64,000 nt of DNA from Oscillospiraceae bacterium (lineage in GTDB: Bacteria > Bacillota > Clostridia > Oscillospirales > Oscillospiraceae), in NCBI GenBank assembly GCA_902790375.1, contig CADARY010000003.1, positions 1 to 64,000 of the forward strand. The letters are read 5' to 3'. Made by a program: the position numbers and the translations under genes. This document shows, in pieces, positions 8,131-17,523 of the stretch (position 1 is its first letter; every line of letters begins with the position of its first letter). Under the pieces are notes generated by a model that saw only the letters and a list, made by a program, of their open reading frames with translations, was not told where the DNA came from and made no database searches.

Positions 8131-9244
8131 CACCAGCGCCGGGCAGACTGTGAGCAAGACTGTCACCAATACCCGCGCCGTCGGCAATATCTCTATCCTC
8201 AAGACCGACGCGGAGACAGACCAGCCTCTTGCGGGCGTCCGCTTCAAGCTGCTGGATTCCACCGGCGCACTTATCTCCGAGGCCGTCACCGGCACGGAGG
8301 GCAAGATCACCTTTACCGGTATGGCGCTCGGCAGCTACACGCTGCAGGAGACGGAGACGGCGGAGGGCTACATCCTCAACAGCGACCCCATCTCCGTACA
8401 GCTCACTGAAAACGGCAAGACCGTGGGAATCAGCGTCACCAACACGCCGAACCGGGGCAATCTGAAGCTCGTCAAGAAGGACGCCTACGGGAACACGCCC
8501 CTTGCCGGAGCCGGCTATACCCTCATGGACGAGACAGGCCGAAAGCTGGCCGAGGGCTATACCGACGCAAACGGCGAGCTGCTCTTTGAAAACCTGCTCC
8601 GAGGCGATTATCAGGTGCAGGAGTTCGCAGCGCCCAAGGGCTACACCCTGGACAACAGAATCTACCCCGTCTCTGTCACCGCCGAGAACGTGAGTGAAAC
8701 CAGGACAAATCTCCGCAGGAGCGGAACGCTGGAGGTCAGGAAGCAGGACGAGAAAAACCGTCCCCTCGCCGGAGCGATGTTCAAGCTGGAATACTCCACG
8801 GACAACGGCACGACCTGGACCCCCGTACAGTCTCGCGGCGGGGACAATGTGACGGCGGGCGGATGCACCAGCCCCGGCCTCAACAGCGGGCAGCTCACGA
8901 CGGATTCCGGCGGCAGCGTCAGCTTTACCGGCCTCCGCGCGGACAGCGCCATCCTCTACCGCCTCACCGAAACGCAGGCCCCGGAGGGCTATTCCCTGAT
9001 CGGCACCCCGCTTTACTCCGGCACACTCCCCGTAGAGACTACCAAGCAGAACACCGAGGACTCGGAAACCGTGGACGGCAAGACATACTGCTACACGCTT
9101 TATGTCACAGCAACCGACGATCCCACCTACCGGCTCCCCGAAACAGGCGGCAGCGGCTTCGGCCTGCTGTCTCTTTTTATGCCCATTCTCGCGTTACCCT
9201 TCATTATTAAATTTCATCGAAGAAAGGAAGATTGCGAAACATGA
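7871..9244 (+). pseudogene. C-terminal part of the frameshifted adhesin (Cna-B repeats and LPETG anchor)
   Basis: This continues the gene at 5138. 7860-8130 reads on in another frame (TETAAPTGYV onward) through an eighth repeat. A 71-bp deletion at 8130/8131 then restores the first frame, which runs to 9244 with three more Cna-B-like units. The end has the sortase signal LPETG, a hydrophobic segment and a basic tail (KFHRRKE). There is no ribosome binding site or start for separate expression. Without frameshifting or repair, the protein from 5138 would lack its cell-wall anchor. Confidence 0.8.
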
Positions 9245-11301
9245 AAAAACTCTTTGCGCTGCTGCTGGCCCTCGTCATGGTCGGCAGCTTCACCCTCACG
9301 GCCTTTGCCGAAACCGCTGACCCCGCCTGGATCGACGCCACACGCACCGGCTCCATCAGTCTGTATAAGTACGATCTGAGCAGCGCCGAGAAAGACGGCG
9401 TTTGGGACAGCTCCTATGTCTCCACCGGCGTCCGGGACGAGAGCGGCGTCGAGGCCATCCTCGGAAACCCGTCCCGCGTCTCGGCGCTCAACGCCAACGG
9501 CGACGCATACGGCTACGCCGTGCGCGGCGTCGAATTTACCTATGTAAAGTTCGCGGACATTTTCACCTACACCAAGATGGAGGACAACACGAACCGCGTG
9601 GAGCTGCTGTACGGCATTGAAAACAGCGAGCTGAACGCGGCCTTTCTGAGCGTCCTCGGTATCAGCGCCAACGACCGCTTTGCCCCGGCGGACAAGACCG
9701 AGGGCGGCAAGACCACCTATTTCTACACCTCCGACGTGCTGATCAACGGCCTCAAGAACGCCTTGAACACCAACGGCACAGCGACGAGGAACGCGGCGGA
9801 ACGCTTTGTCCAGTTCGCGGGCGGCACGGCCATGCCCGAAACGGACGCCTACGGCCACAGCGCCGTGAGCGGCCTGCCCCTGGGCCTGTACCTCGTGGTC
9901 GAAACCCGCGTCCCCGAAATGGTCACCGAAACCACCGCGCCCTTCCTGATCTCCCTGCCCATGACCTCGGTCAACGGCGGCAATGCGGCAAACGGCGGCA
10001 CCGGCTGGATCTACGACCCGGTTCTCTACCCCAAGAACATGACCGGCATCCCCAGTCTGGAAAAGACGCTGCGCGAGACCAAAGCCGACACCGGCGCCAA
10101 CAGCGGAAGCCCGGACGACATCACGGATGGGTACGCGCACACCGCCTCCGTCTCCTGCGGCGACGGGATCGAGTATCAGATCATTTCAACCCTGCCCAGT
10201 ATTACCTCCGCCTCGTCCTATCTGACCGAGTACGGTTTCACGGACACGATCTCCAAGGGCATCGCCTACACCAAGGGCGACGTGAAGCTGGTCTTTTATA
10301 AGGATTCCGCCTGCACGGACAAGATCGCGGAATGGGTCGAGAGCGACGGCAAGTTTACAGTCAGCTACACCACAGCCGCGGACGGCAAGAGCGTGATGAG
10401 CATTGCCATGACCGCCTCCGGCCTCTCCGAGATCAACACCAGCGCCGCCGTCTACAACGGGCCGAACATGGTCAACAGCGGTTACAGCGGCTGCACCCTG
10501 CGCGTCACCTACAAGGCGAAGCTCAACAGCGACAACAGCGTGATCCACGGCAACAGCGGAAACAGCAACGCCGTCGCCCTGACCTGGAAGCGCAGCAATA
10601 CCGACTACTACGATACCCTTGTGGACGACTGCCATGTGTACGTCTACGGCGTGGATGTGACAAAGCAGTTCTCCGACGGGCGCGGGGACTTCTCCCAGGT
10701 CAAGTTTGTCGCTCACAACGACACGGACAACTACTACCTCACCTGCGCGCTCAACGCCGCCGAGGGCGTGTGGTATGTGACCGGCCATGTTGAAAACCCG
10801 GAGGCCGCGACGCAGTTTTTCCCGACCACGAACGGCAAGCTGGTCATTAAGGGCATGGAGAGCGACGCCTACACCTTCAAGGAGATTCAGACCTCCAACG
10901 GCTATACGCTGCTCAAACAGGGCGTGAAGGTCGTCATCATCAAGGCGGAGGGCACGGACTCCTGCGCGATCTACGGCACGGACACCCTCGGCCTTGTCCA
11001 GAACGATCCCCGCTATGCGTCCGTTCCCGCCGGGATGTTCCACAATATGCCGCAGCGCCACCTTGAACACAAGCTGCTGACCGCCTCGGCCACCGTGGAC
11101 GGAAACGACGTTACCATGCTGTCGGACGGCGGTTCCTTCTCCGCGCTGGCCCCCTTTACGGTCGTCAATACGAAAGGCTTTGACCTGCCTCAGACGGGCA
11201 GCCGCGGCACCTGGATGTACCCGGTCATCGGCCTCAGTCTGCTGGCCCTGTGTGTGATTGGCATTGTCGTTGTTACGAGAAGGAAGAACATGGACTATTG
11301 A
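9241..11301 (+). CDS. Major pilin, SpaA/SpaD-type with LPXTG anchor
   Basis: Backbone subunit of a sortase-assembled pilus. ATG at 9241 gives a signal peptide (MKKLFALLLALVMVGSFTLT, then AFA); a TTG at 9232 is too close to the binding site. Near residue 265 is the pilin motif VLYPKN, whose Lys is the acceptor for sortase C polymerisation. Domains with isopeptide-type folds follow. At about residue 648 come LPQTG, a hydrophobic helix (SLLALCVIGIVVV) and RRKNMDY. 686 residues is a normal size. It lies directly before two class C sortases and directly after the adhesin, a complete pilus gene set. Confidence 0.9.
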   Translation: MKKLFALLLALVMVGSFTLTAFAETADPAWIDATRTGSISLYKYDLSSAEKDGVWDSSYVSTGVRDESGVEAILGNPSRVSALNANGDAYGYAVRGVEFTYVKFADIFTYTKMEDNTNRVELLYGIENSELNAAFLSVLGISANDRFAPADKTEGGKTTYFYTSDVLINGLKNALNTNGTATRNAAERFVQFAGGTAMPETDAYGHSAVSGLPLGLYLVVETRVPEMVTETTAPFLISLPMTSVNGGNAANGGTGWIYDPVLYPKNMTGIPSLEKTLRETKADTGANSGSPDDITDGYAHTASVSCGDGIEYQIISTLPSITSASSYLTEYGFTDTISKGIAYTKGDVKLVFYKDSACTDKIAEWVESDGKFTVSYTTAADGKSVMSIAMTASGLSEINTSAAVYNGPNMVNSGYSGCTLRVTYKAKLNSDNSVIHGNSGNSNAVALTWKRSNTDYYDTLVDDCHVYVYGVDVTKQFSDGRGDFSQVKFVAHNDTDNYYLTCALNAAEGVWYVTGHVENPEAATQFFPTTNGKLVIKGMESDAYTFKEIQTSNGYTLLKQGVKVVIIKAEGTDSCAIYGTDTLGLVQNDPRYASVPAGMFHNMPQRHLEHKLLTASATVDGNDVTMLSDGGSFSALAPFTVVNTKGFDLPQTGSRGTWMYPVIGLSLLALCVIGIVVVTRRKNMDY

Positions 11302-11356
11302 TTGCGCGGGAGGGCGGGAATACCGCCCTCCTGTCCCGCAAAGAGGAACGAGAATC

Positions 11357-12388
11357 ATGAAAATATCCCTTCTGGCAGTTCTCCTTGTCGTTTCCCTTGT
11401 CGTGATCCTCTATCCGCTGATCGCAAACCGGCTCTCGGAGAAAAACGCCAGCCTGATCGAGACGCAGTACACGGAAACCATCGAAAAGCTGTACCCGACC
11501 GAGCTGGAGGAAGTTCGTGACCGGGCGGCAAGATACAACGCCGGTCTGTTATCTGTCACTGAAATTCCGTTTACAAAGGACGCAATCACAAGAGCTTCCG
11601 AGTTTTACGACGAGATTCTGAATTTCCGGGGCGACGGACTCATGGGCTATGTGGAAATACCGGTTTTGTCGGTGAAGCTCCCGATCTACCACGGCACGGA
11701 CGAGGAAACGCTTGACCGGGGCGTGGGCCACCTTCTCGGCTCTTCGCTCCCCGTGGGCGGCGCGAGTACCCATTGCGTGCTGACCGGACACAGCGGTCTT
11801 GCCGGACAGAAGATGTTTTCCGATCTTGACCTCCTGACGCCGGGCGACATTTTCTTTCTGCGTATTCTGAACATGACGCTGGCCTATAAGGTGGTGGAGA
11901 TCAACACGGTACTCCCGGAGGAATCCGACAAGCTGCTCATTGAACCGGGGCGCGATCTCTGTACCCTTGTGACCTGTACGCCCTTTGCCGTGAACACACA
12001 CCGTCTGCTGGTCTGCGGGGAGCGCATCGACTATGAGGAAGCGGAGGCCGTCGTGGAGGACGCGGAGTTTACCCCGCTGGAGGAATCCACCTGGGACGAG
12101 GCATACCGGCGCGGTCTCGGCTACGGCCTGCTCGTGGTGTGCGGGATAGCGGCGGGAGCCGGCGTATTAAGGCTTTGCACGGGCGGCGGATTCTCCGTTC
12201 ATCGTGACACTACGCCCTCTAATAATCCGTTTCATCGTGACACTACGCCCATTAGAAATCCGTTTCACGATGAAACGGATTTCTTAGCGCGTAAGCGCGT
12301 ATGGGCGTCGCGTGCTGTGCAAACGCATTTCGGTATTTCCAAGCCCAGGCTGCCAGAAAGAAAGCGAGGAAAGCATGAGATACACTAA
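11357..12388 (+). CDS. Class C sortase (pilus polymerase) with palindrome-derived C-terminal tail
   Basis: A membrane transpeptidase that joins pilins through the YPKN Lys. N-terminal membrane helix, then the sortase fold with His in TGHSG (about residue 145), Cys in VTCTPF (about 206) and Arg in NTHR (about 216). A second membrane helix (YGLLVVCGIAAGAGVL) normally ends class C enzymes. Here the frame runs on about 64 residues through the repeat cluster at 12191-12282, giving SVHRDT, NPFHRDT and NPFHDETD. The tail was probably gained when the repeats replaced the original stop. It overlaps the next sortase by 14 bp. Confidence 0.9.
   Translation: MKISLLAVLLVVSLVVILYPLIANRLSEKNASLIETQYTETIEKLYPTELEEVRDRAARYNAGLLSVTEIPFTKDAITRASEFYDEILNFRGDGLMGYVEIPVLSVKLPIYHGTDEETLDRGVGHLLGSSLPVGGASTHCVLTGHSGLAGQKMFSDLDLLTPGDIFFLRILNMTLAYKVVEINTVLPEESDKLLIEPGRDLCTLVTCTPFAVNTHRLLVCGERIDYEEAEAVVEDAEFTPLEESTWDEAYRRGLGYGLLVVCGIAAGAGVLRLCTGGGFSVHRDTTPSNNPFHRDTTPIRNPFHDETDFLARKRVWASRAVQTHFGISKPRLPERKRGKHEIH
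12191..12282. repeat. ICE palindrome cluster, copy 3 plus two degenerate half-copies
   Basis: Full palindrome AAATCCGTTTCAC-G-ATGAAACGGATTT at 12256-12282 (triloop CGA). It is preceded by two direct repeats of CCGTT(T)CATCGTGACACTACGCC beginning near 12195 and 12226. All are inside the coding tail of the first sortase. Confidence 0.8.
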
Positions 12389-13103
12389 AGGGCAGCTTTT
12401 CCTTATTGTCCTGCTCCTGTGCATCGGGGCGGCCGGCTTTTCGCTGGCCATCAAGCCCACAGTTTTCCGCATGGAAAAGGGCTATGAGATCAGGAAGGAA
12501 GTGCGGCATTACAAGGTGACAATGGAAACTTTGCAGAAGGTCTCCGAGGAAAGGCAGGAACCAATCCCATACGAGCAGCTTTTCAAGGATATACGGCATT
12601 ACAACATGAGCCTGTTTACCCATAAGCAGAGCGGCCTGAACAACAAGAGCGCGTATGAGCAATCCCTGTTCCGGCTGACCGACTACGGCCTGCCCGACGA
12701 AAAGTTCGGCATTCTCTCCATTCCGAAGATAGACCTGGAAATGCCCCTGTTCCTCGGCGCGAGTGAGGAAAACATGGCGGCGGGCGCGGCGGTGCTGTCA
12801 CAGACGAGCATCCCCATCGGCGGCGACACGACCAACGCCGTGATCGCCGGACACAGGGGATGGAACGGCTACCCCTATTTTCTGGACATTGAGAAGGTCG
12901 AGGTGGGCGACGAGGTCACGATCACGAATCTCTGGGGAACGCTGCGGTATCAGGTCACGGAGATACAGATCATACAGCCCAACGACGTAAACGCGATTCT
13001 GATTCGTCCCGGCAAGGATTTAATTACCCTTTTGACATGTCACCCGCCCAACACCGGAGGCAGATACAGATACCTTGTGTTCTGCGAAAGAGTAAAGGAG
13101 TAA
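12375..13103 (+). CDS. Second class C-type sortase
   Basis: 242 residues from ATG 12375, behind GAGGAAAG. It has an N-terminal membrane anchor (LFLIVLLLCIGAAGFSLAI), then the sortase core with His in AGHRGW (about residue 160), Cys in LLTCHPP (about 222) and Arg in GRYRY. It lacks a C-terminal membrane helix, unlike the first sortase, so it may instead attach the finished pilus or the adhesin. It is cotranscribed with the pilins and 3 bp before repA, so the pilus genes and the replication gene may share a message. Confidence 0.85.
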   Translation: MRYTKGQLFLIVLLLCIGAAGFSLAIKPTVFRMEKGYEIRKEVRHYKVTMETLQKVSEERQEPIPYEQLFKDIRHYNMSLFTHKQSGLNNKSAYEQSLFRLTDYGLPDEKFGILSIPKIDLEMPLFLGASEENMAAGAAVLSQTSIPIGGDTTNAVIAGHRGWNGYPYFLDIEKVEVGDEVTITNLWGTLRYQVTEIQIIQPNDVNAILIRPGKDLITLLTCHPPNTGGRYRYLVFCERVKE

Positions 13104-13106
13104 AAC

Positions 13107-14027
13107 ATGAGCTTTGGCTATTTCTACGGAGATCAATCCGAAAGCTATTCATTCTATCGTTTCCCCAAGCAGTTATTGGTCGGTGAGCAATTCAAGAGAC
13201 TGTCCATGGACGCAAGAGTGTTGTACGGTCTCATGCTTGACCGCATGGGCCTGTCCTCCAAAAACGGCTGGCGTGACGAGCAGGGCCGCGTGTATATCTA
13301 CTACACCGTGACAGAGATCCAGGAGGATTTCAACTGCGGTCATGATCGTGTGCTGCGCATGCTGAGCGAGCTGGATTCCGAAAAAGGGATAGGATTGATC
13401 GAACGAAAGAAACAAGGCCAGGGCAGACCGACGATCATTTACGTCAAGCAGTTCACCCAGGCGGAGCTGCCGCCGCTGCCTTCCTCCCCGGATCAGTGCG
13501 CCGATTCCAGACATCGGGAAACCCGAAGTCTGGAAAGCGGGAAGCCCGAAGTCCAGACTTCGGAAAAGCCGAAGTCAAGACATCGGGAAAGCCGAAGTGC
13601 AGACTTCGGAGAAACCGAAGGGAATGATAATAATAAAAACAATACTGATTCGAGCTATACTGATCCATCAATCCCTCCATCCGATGGATGGGAGATAGAG
13701 CAGAGCGTGCGAGAGCAGATTGATTTTCCGCTTTTGGCTGTGCAGTACCCGTATGACGATCCCGAATGTATCTTGCAGCTTATCTGCGACATTCTGTGCA
13801 GCACCGCCGAGACGATCCGCATCGGGAATGAGAACATCCCGACCCCAAGAGTGCAGACCCGGTTCCGACGCCTCACGTTTGAACACATTGCGTATGTGCT
13901 TGACTCCATGAAGGAAACCACCACAAAAATCAAAAACATACGGGCCTATCTGTTGACCGCGCTTTTCTACGCGCCAATCACGATAGGCCCGTATTACGCC
14001 GCCGCCGTGCGGCATGACTTCGGCTGA
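13107..14027 (+). CDS. RepA_N-type replication initiator
   Basis: 306 residues. The first 115 match the replication initiator A N-terminal winged-helix domain seen in Firmicute plasmids and ICEs (YSFYRFPKQLL at the start, then LSMDARVLYGLMLDRMGLS). The central linker (about residues 134-172) is encoded by iteron repeats. The C-terminal part (FRRLTFEHIAYVLDSM onward, ending NIRAYLLTALFYAP) matches the conserved C-terminal domain of this group. Known relatives have their origin inside the gene, which fits the iterons here. It probably allows the excised ICE to replicate. It overlaps nothing and starts 3 bp after the sortase. Confidence 0.85.
   Translation: MSFGYFYGDQSESYSFYRFPKQLLVGEQFKRLSMDARVLYGLMLDRMGLSSKNGWRDEQGRVYIYYTVTEIQEDFNCGHDRVLRMLSELDSEKGIGLIERKKQGQGRPTIIYVKQFTQAELPPLPSSPDQCADSRHRETRSLESGKPEVQTSEKPKSRHRESRSADFGETEGNDNNKNNTDSSYTDPSIPPSDGWEIEQSVREQIDFPLLAVQYPYDDPECILQLICDILCSTAETIRIGNENIPTPRVQTRFRRLTFEHIAYVLDSMKETTTKIKNIRAYLLTALFYAPITIGPYYAAAVRHDFG
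13509..13621 (+). repeat. Iterons (candidate replication origin) inside repA
   Basis: Five direct repeats containing CCGAAGT at 13523, 13546, 13569, 13592 and 13615, spaced exactly 23 bp. Each is also an imperfect inverted repeat (GACTTCGG with CCGAAGTC). Because 23 is not a multiple of three, the protein repeat shifts frame, so selection is on the DNA. Confidence 0.85.
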
Positions 14028-14074
14028 AATGCGTTTTTCCGTGCTTAATTCGTTTCACGGTGAAACGCATTTTT
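14028..14074. repeat. ICE palindrome, copy 4 (with a degenerate neighbour)
   Basis: CGTTTCA-CGG-TGAAACG centred on 14059, the reverse orientation of the loop, followed by CATTTTT. AAATGCGTTTTTCCGTG at 14028 is a degraded half-copy. It lies between repA and the ParB-like gene. Confidence 0.8.
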
Positions 14075-14105
14075 GCATATTCTGAGACAAAAAAGGAGGA
14101 ATTGT

Positions 14106-16475
14106 ATGCCCAACGAAAAACCTGTACCTCAGCAAATCCCCATCGAGAAAATCCACGACCTTCCCGGCATCCCCAAGATCACCATGTCGGACAAGTCCTA
14201 CGGCGGTCTTGTGGCGAGCGTATTGCTTGACGGCGTGAAAGAGCCGGTTATCCTGCGCCAGCGGGAGGACGGCGAATACCAGCTTGTGAGCGGCTACCGC
14301 CGCCGCAAGGCGACAGAACTCGCCAAGCTCAAGACCATGCCCGCCCTTGTCTACGATATGACCGAAAAGGACGCGCTGGAATACCACAAGATCGCCAATC
14401 TCAACCCGGATGCTCCTATCCCCGGCAAGCTGGTGGAAAAGGACAGCAAGGCTCCCACCGAGAAAAAGCCCATCGAGCCGGTCAAGCCTGACGAAAAGAA
14501 AACCGAACCTCCCAAAGTGGACAAGGCCACCGCTCCCGCTGAGAAGAAACCCGTTGAGCCGGTGCCTGGCGAAAAGAAAGTCGAGGCTCCCAAGGCTGAA
14601 AAGGCCGAGGCTCCCGCTGAGAAAAAGCCGACTGAGCCGGTCAAGCCTGATGAGAAAAAAACCGAGGCTCCCAAGGTGGAAAAGACCGAGGCTACAACCG
14701 AGAAAAAGCCGACTGAGCCGGTCAAGCCTGACGAGAAGAAAGCCGAGACTCCCAAGGCTGAAAAGGCCGAGACTCCCGCTGAGAAGAAACCCGTTGAGCC
14801 GGTCAAGCCTGACGAGAAGAAAGCAGAGGCTCCCAAGGCTGAAAAGGCCGAGGCTCCCGCCGACAAGAAACCCACTGAGCCGGTCAAGCCTGACGAGAAA
14901 AAAGCCGAACCTCCCAAGGTGGAAAAGACCGAGGCTCCCGCCGACAAGAAACCCGCCGAGCCGGTCAAGCCTGACGAGAAAAAAGCCGAGGCTCCCAAGG
15001 TAGAAAAGACCGAGGCTCCCGACAACAAGAAACCCGCCGAGCCGGTCAAACCCGCAGAGAAGAAAGCGGAGCCTCCCAAGGCTGAGAAACCCGCCAAGGC
15101 TCCCGCAGCCAAGAAAAAAGAGGCCGAGGAAAAGCCTGTCGGGAAAACCGCCATCGGCCCGACCGGAACGGCAATTACGCAGCTCCTGGGCGAGAAGCTC
15201 AACCCGCCCACGGCAAAGGACATCAAGGCCCTGCCGATTCCCGGCGAGGGAGAAGCCTTCTCCGCTGTCCTGCATCCCGCCTATCTGAAAAAAGCGGAAA
15301 TCAACACGTTCTCCGTTGACCGGAACAGCGACGACTTCAAGGAGCTGTATAAATCCATTGAACGCTTCGGCGTGAAAGACCCCGTGCTGGCCCGCTTCAA
15401 CAAGGACGGAGAGCTGGAAATCCTGTCCGGCCAGCGCCGCCACCTGATCGCCTCCGAGCTGAATTACCCTGTCCCCACGATCATCCAGCAGCTTGACGAT
15501 GACGACGCGAAAATTCTTGTCGCGGACGGCAACCTCCACCGCGAGCATATTTCCACCTACGATCTCTCCCGCGCCCTGCGCATGAAAGCGGACAGCATGA
15601 AGCGCAAGGCCGGTCGAAAGCTGCGCGGCGTCAAGGGAGGCCCGGAGACGGACGAGCTGATCGCAAAGGAGATGGGCATGAGTACCATGAAGCTCAACAG
15701 GCTCATGAAGCTCTCCGAGGCCACGCAGCAGATCTGTGACCTGGTGGACGACGGCACCATCGCCGTGTCGATTGCCTACAACCTCGCTTTTTTGCAGCCG
15801 AAGCATCAGGACACCGTTGCCGACCTGATCGGGATCAACGTCAAGGTCAACAATGAGAACACCACGAATTTGAAAAAGATCGCCGCCAGGGAATCCCTGA
15901 CAGAACAGAAAATCCGGGATGTGCTGGAGGGCAAATACCCGCCGAAGGTGGTGGAAAAGCCCAAGGCAGCGGAGCCGCCCGCACAGCCTGCGCCTGCCAT
16001 GGCCCCGGCTCCCGCCAGTATTCCCAAGTCCCCGGACATGGGAACGCCGGTTCCCGGTCAGCCCTCGGATAAGGTGATCCCGTTCCCGTCCGCACCCGGT
16101 CAGGACGCAGCGCCCACGGTTTCGGGTCAGGACGCAGTACCCTCGCAGCCTGCCGTTCCGGGACAGAGCGCGGCTCCCACAGCACCGACGCCCCCGGCTC
16201 CCGCCGAAGCTGCTCCGACAGCGCCCGCGGCGGAGCCGCCTGCTCCCGCAGCTCCCGGCGAAGCGCCCAAGGAGACGCAGGATCGGGAAAACAGCTACGA
16301 GACAAAGATCGTCCTGCGCGGCGACCGACTCCGCAAATACTTCCCCGATGTTTCCATGACGCCGCTCGCCATCGAAAACAGCATCTACGACGCGCTGGAG
16401 GAACGCCGCCAGCGCCAGGCACGGGAAAAAGCGAAAACCGAAATTTTTAAGGGCAAAAAGGAGCCTGTGAAATAA
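14106..16475 (+). CDS. ParB-like protein with two ParB/sulfiredoxin domains and a Lys-Pro-Glu repeat linker
   Basis: 789 residues from ATG 14106, 5 nt after AAAGGAGGA. Residues 5-100 form one ParB N-terminal domain (IPIEKIHDLPG; SGYRRRKA near 62). Residues 115-340 are about ten 22-residue repeats of EPVKPDEKKAEAPK type, a stiff charged linker. Residues 385-620 are a second ParB domain (SGQRRHLIA near 441; LHREHISTYDLSRAL) and a helix-turn-helix region like KorB. The end is Pro/Ala-rich. ParB proteins bind parS, load as CTP clamps and aid partition. No ParA is present. The palindrome half-site GTTTCAC equals the half-site of chromosomal parS, so this protein is a candidate reader of the ICE palindromes. 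Confidence 0.8.
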   Translation: MPNEKPVPQQIPIEKIHDLPGIPKITMSDKSYGGLVASVLLDGVKEPVILRQREDGEYQLVSGYRRRKATELAKLKTMPALVYDMTEKDALEYHKIANLNPDAPIPGKLVEKDSKAPTEKKPIEPVKPDEKKTEPPKVDKATAPAEKKPVEPVPGEKKVEAPKAEKAEAPAEKKPTEPVKPDEKKTEAPKVEKTEATTEKKPTEPVKPDEKKAETPKAEKAETPAEKKPVEPVKPDEKKAEAPKAEKAEAPADKKPTEPVKPDEKKAEPPKVEKTEAPADKKPAEPVKPDEKKAEAPKVEKTEAPDNKKPAEPVKPAEKKAEPPKAEKPAKAPAAKKKEAEEKPVGKTAIGPTGTAITQLLGEKLNPPTAKDIKALPIPGEGEAFSAVLHPAYLKKAEINTFSVDRNSDDFKELYKSIERFGVKDPVLARFNKDGELEILSGQRRHLIASELNYPVPTIIQQLDDDDAKILVADGNLHREHISTYDLSRALRMKADSMKRKAGRKLRGVKGGPETDELIAKEMGMSTMKLNRLMKLSEATQQICDLVDDGTIAVSIAYNLAFLQPKHQDTVADLIGINVKVNNENTTNLKKIAARESLTEQKIRDVLEGKYPPKVVEKPKAAEPPAQPAPAMAPAPASIPKSPDMGTPVPGQPSDKVIPFPSAPGQDAAPTVSGQDAVPSQPAVPGQSAAPTAPTPPAPAEAAPTAPAAEPPAPAAPGEAPKETQDRENSYETKIVLRGDRLRKYFPDVSMTPLAIENSIYDALEERRQRQAREKAKTEIFKGKKEPVK

Positions 16476-17116
16476 TGAAACTGAAAGCGACGATTGCAAA
16501 CCTCAGATTATTCAATCAAAGCGTCTTTCGGGACGTTACCATTTCATTCCCAACCTCGAAGGAGATGATTCAAAGCGCCCTGCGCAAAATCTCCATAGAC
16601 GGACGTGAAAACACGGAAATCCTCATCACGGCATACGAAACAGACATCAACGGTCTTGCCTCCCATCTGAGTGAGTATGAGAACATCGACGAGCTGAATT
16701 ATCTGGCAAGCCGCCTCGCGTCCCTCTCCCCGGAGGAAATGTGCATTTTCACCGCCGCCGTCCAGCACGGCGAATACAGCAACAACGTACAGGATTTAAT
16801 CAATCTGACCTACAATCTTGACTGTTTCACGCTCCATCCCGGCGTCACCGACGCCGAGACATACGGGCGGCTTCTTCTGGACGAGATCGAGGACGTGGAC
16901 ATTCCGCCAATCGTCAAGCCCTATATCGACTATGAGGCATACGGGGAGGACGCCAGGATCAACGAGGGAGGTGAATTTACCGCGTTTGGGTATATCGTCA
17001 ACATTCATTCATCGTTCCAGCACGTTTACGACGGTTTCTCCATTCCCAAGGAGTACGCGGTGTTCAGCTACCCTTTCCGGGAATTTCGCCCTCGGCTGAA
17101 GGAGGCCAGCGCATGA
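16475..17116 (+). CDS. ArdA-like antirestriction protein
   Basis: 213 residues. The core ELNYLASRLASLSPEEMCIF and the acidic stretches that follow resemble ArdA, a DNA mimic that blocks type I restriction-modification enzymes. Composition is strongly acidic, as expected. The ATG overlaps the TAA of the ParB gene by one base, so translation is coupled. Protecting the incoming strand is the usual reason ICEs carry it. Confidence 0.7.
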   Translation: MKLKATIANLRLFNQSVFRDVTISFPTSKEMIQSALRKISIDGRENTEILITAYETDINGLASHLSEYENIDELNYLASRLASLSPEEMCIFTAAVQHGEYSNNVQDLINLTYNLDCFTLHPGVTDAETYGRLLLDEIEDVDIPPIVKPYIDYEAYGEDARINEGGEFTAFGYIVNIHSSFQHVYDGFSIPKEYAVFSYPFREFRPRLKEASA

Positions 17117-17523
17117 ACGTCCTTGTTGTGGAGCCGGGGTATCTGCCGTATGAGAAAGAGATAAACGGGCTGGAAGAAATGCAAAAGACTGTCGGCGGCT
17201 ATATCCAGGCAATCTATCCTTACCCTGAGCCTGTCGCCATCGTCTGCAATGAGGAGGGCCTTAACGTTGGTCTGGAATATAACCGCAGCGTCCCCGGAGG
17301 TTACGGCGGTATTTTCGGAACATTCTTTTTGTGCGGTACGGAGGAAGATCATTTCTGCTCTCTCACCTCGGAACAGGTGCAGACATACAAAAAGTATTTT
17401 GAGAAATCTGAAATCCTGCTCGGCGCAAAGGAAAACGAGCCGATCACTTTCAAAGTTCCGTCCAAGCCCAAGGGCCAGGAAAACAAATCCCATGAGAAAA
17501 ACCACAGCGGCCCGGAACGCTGA
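17113..17523 (+). CDS. DUF3846 family protein
   Basis: 136 residues, ATG overlapping the stop of ardA (ATGA). It begins MNVLVVEPGYLPYEKEI and contains IYPYPEPVAIVCNEEG, the pattern of the small DUF3846 proteins common on Firmicute plasmids and ICEs. The C-terminal 25 residues are Lys-rich and probably disordered. Function is unknown; position between ardA and the ArdC-like gene suggests a role in establishment. Confidence 0.7.
   Translation: MNVLVVEPGYLPYEKEINGLEEMQKTVGGYIQAIYPYPEPVAIVCNEEGLNVGLEYNRSVPGGYGGIFGTFFLCGTEEDHFCSLTSEQVQTYKKYFEKSEILLGAKENEPITFKVPSKPKGQENKSHEKNHSGPER

Noticed and set aside
14055..16499. Long open frame of 814 codons on the minus strand opposite the ParB-like gene
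   Set aside because: It is a shadow of the Lys-Pro-Glu repeats: Gly/Leu/Phe-rich low-complexity translation, no binding site and no family, while the plus frame has clear ParB domains.
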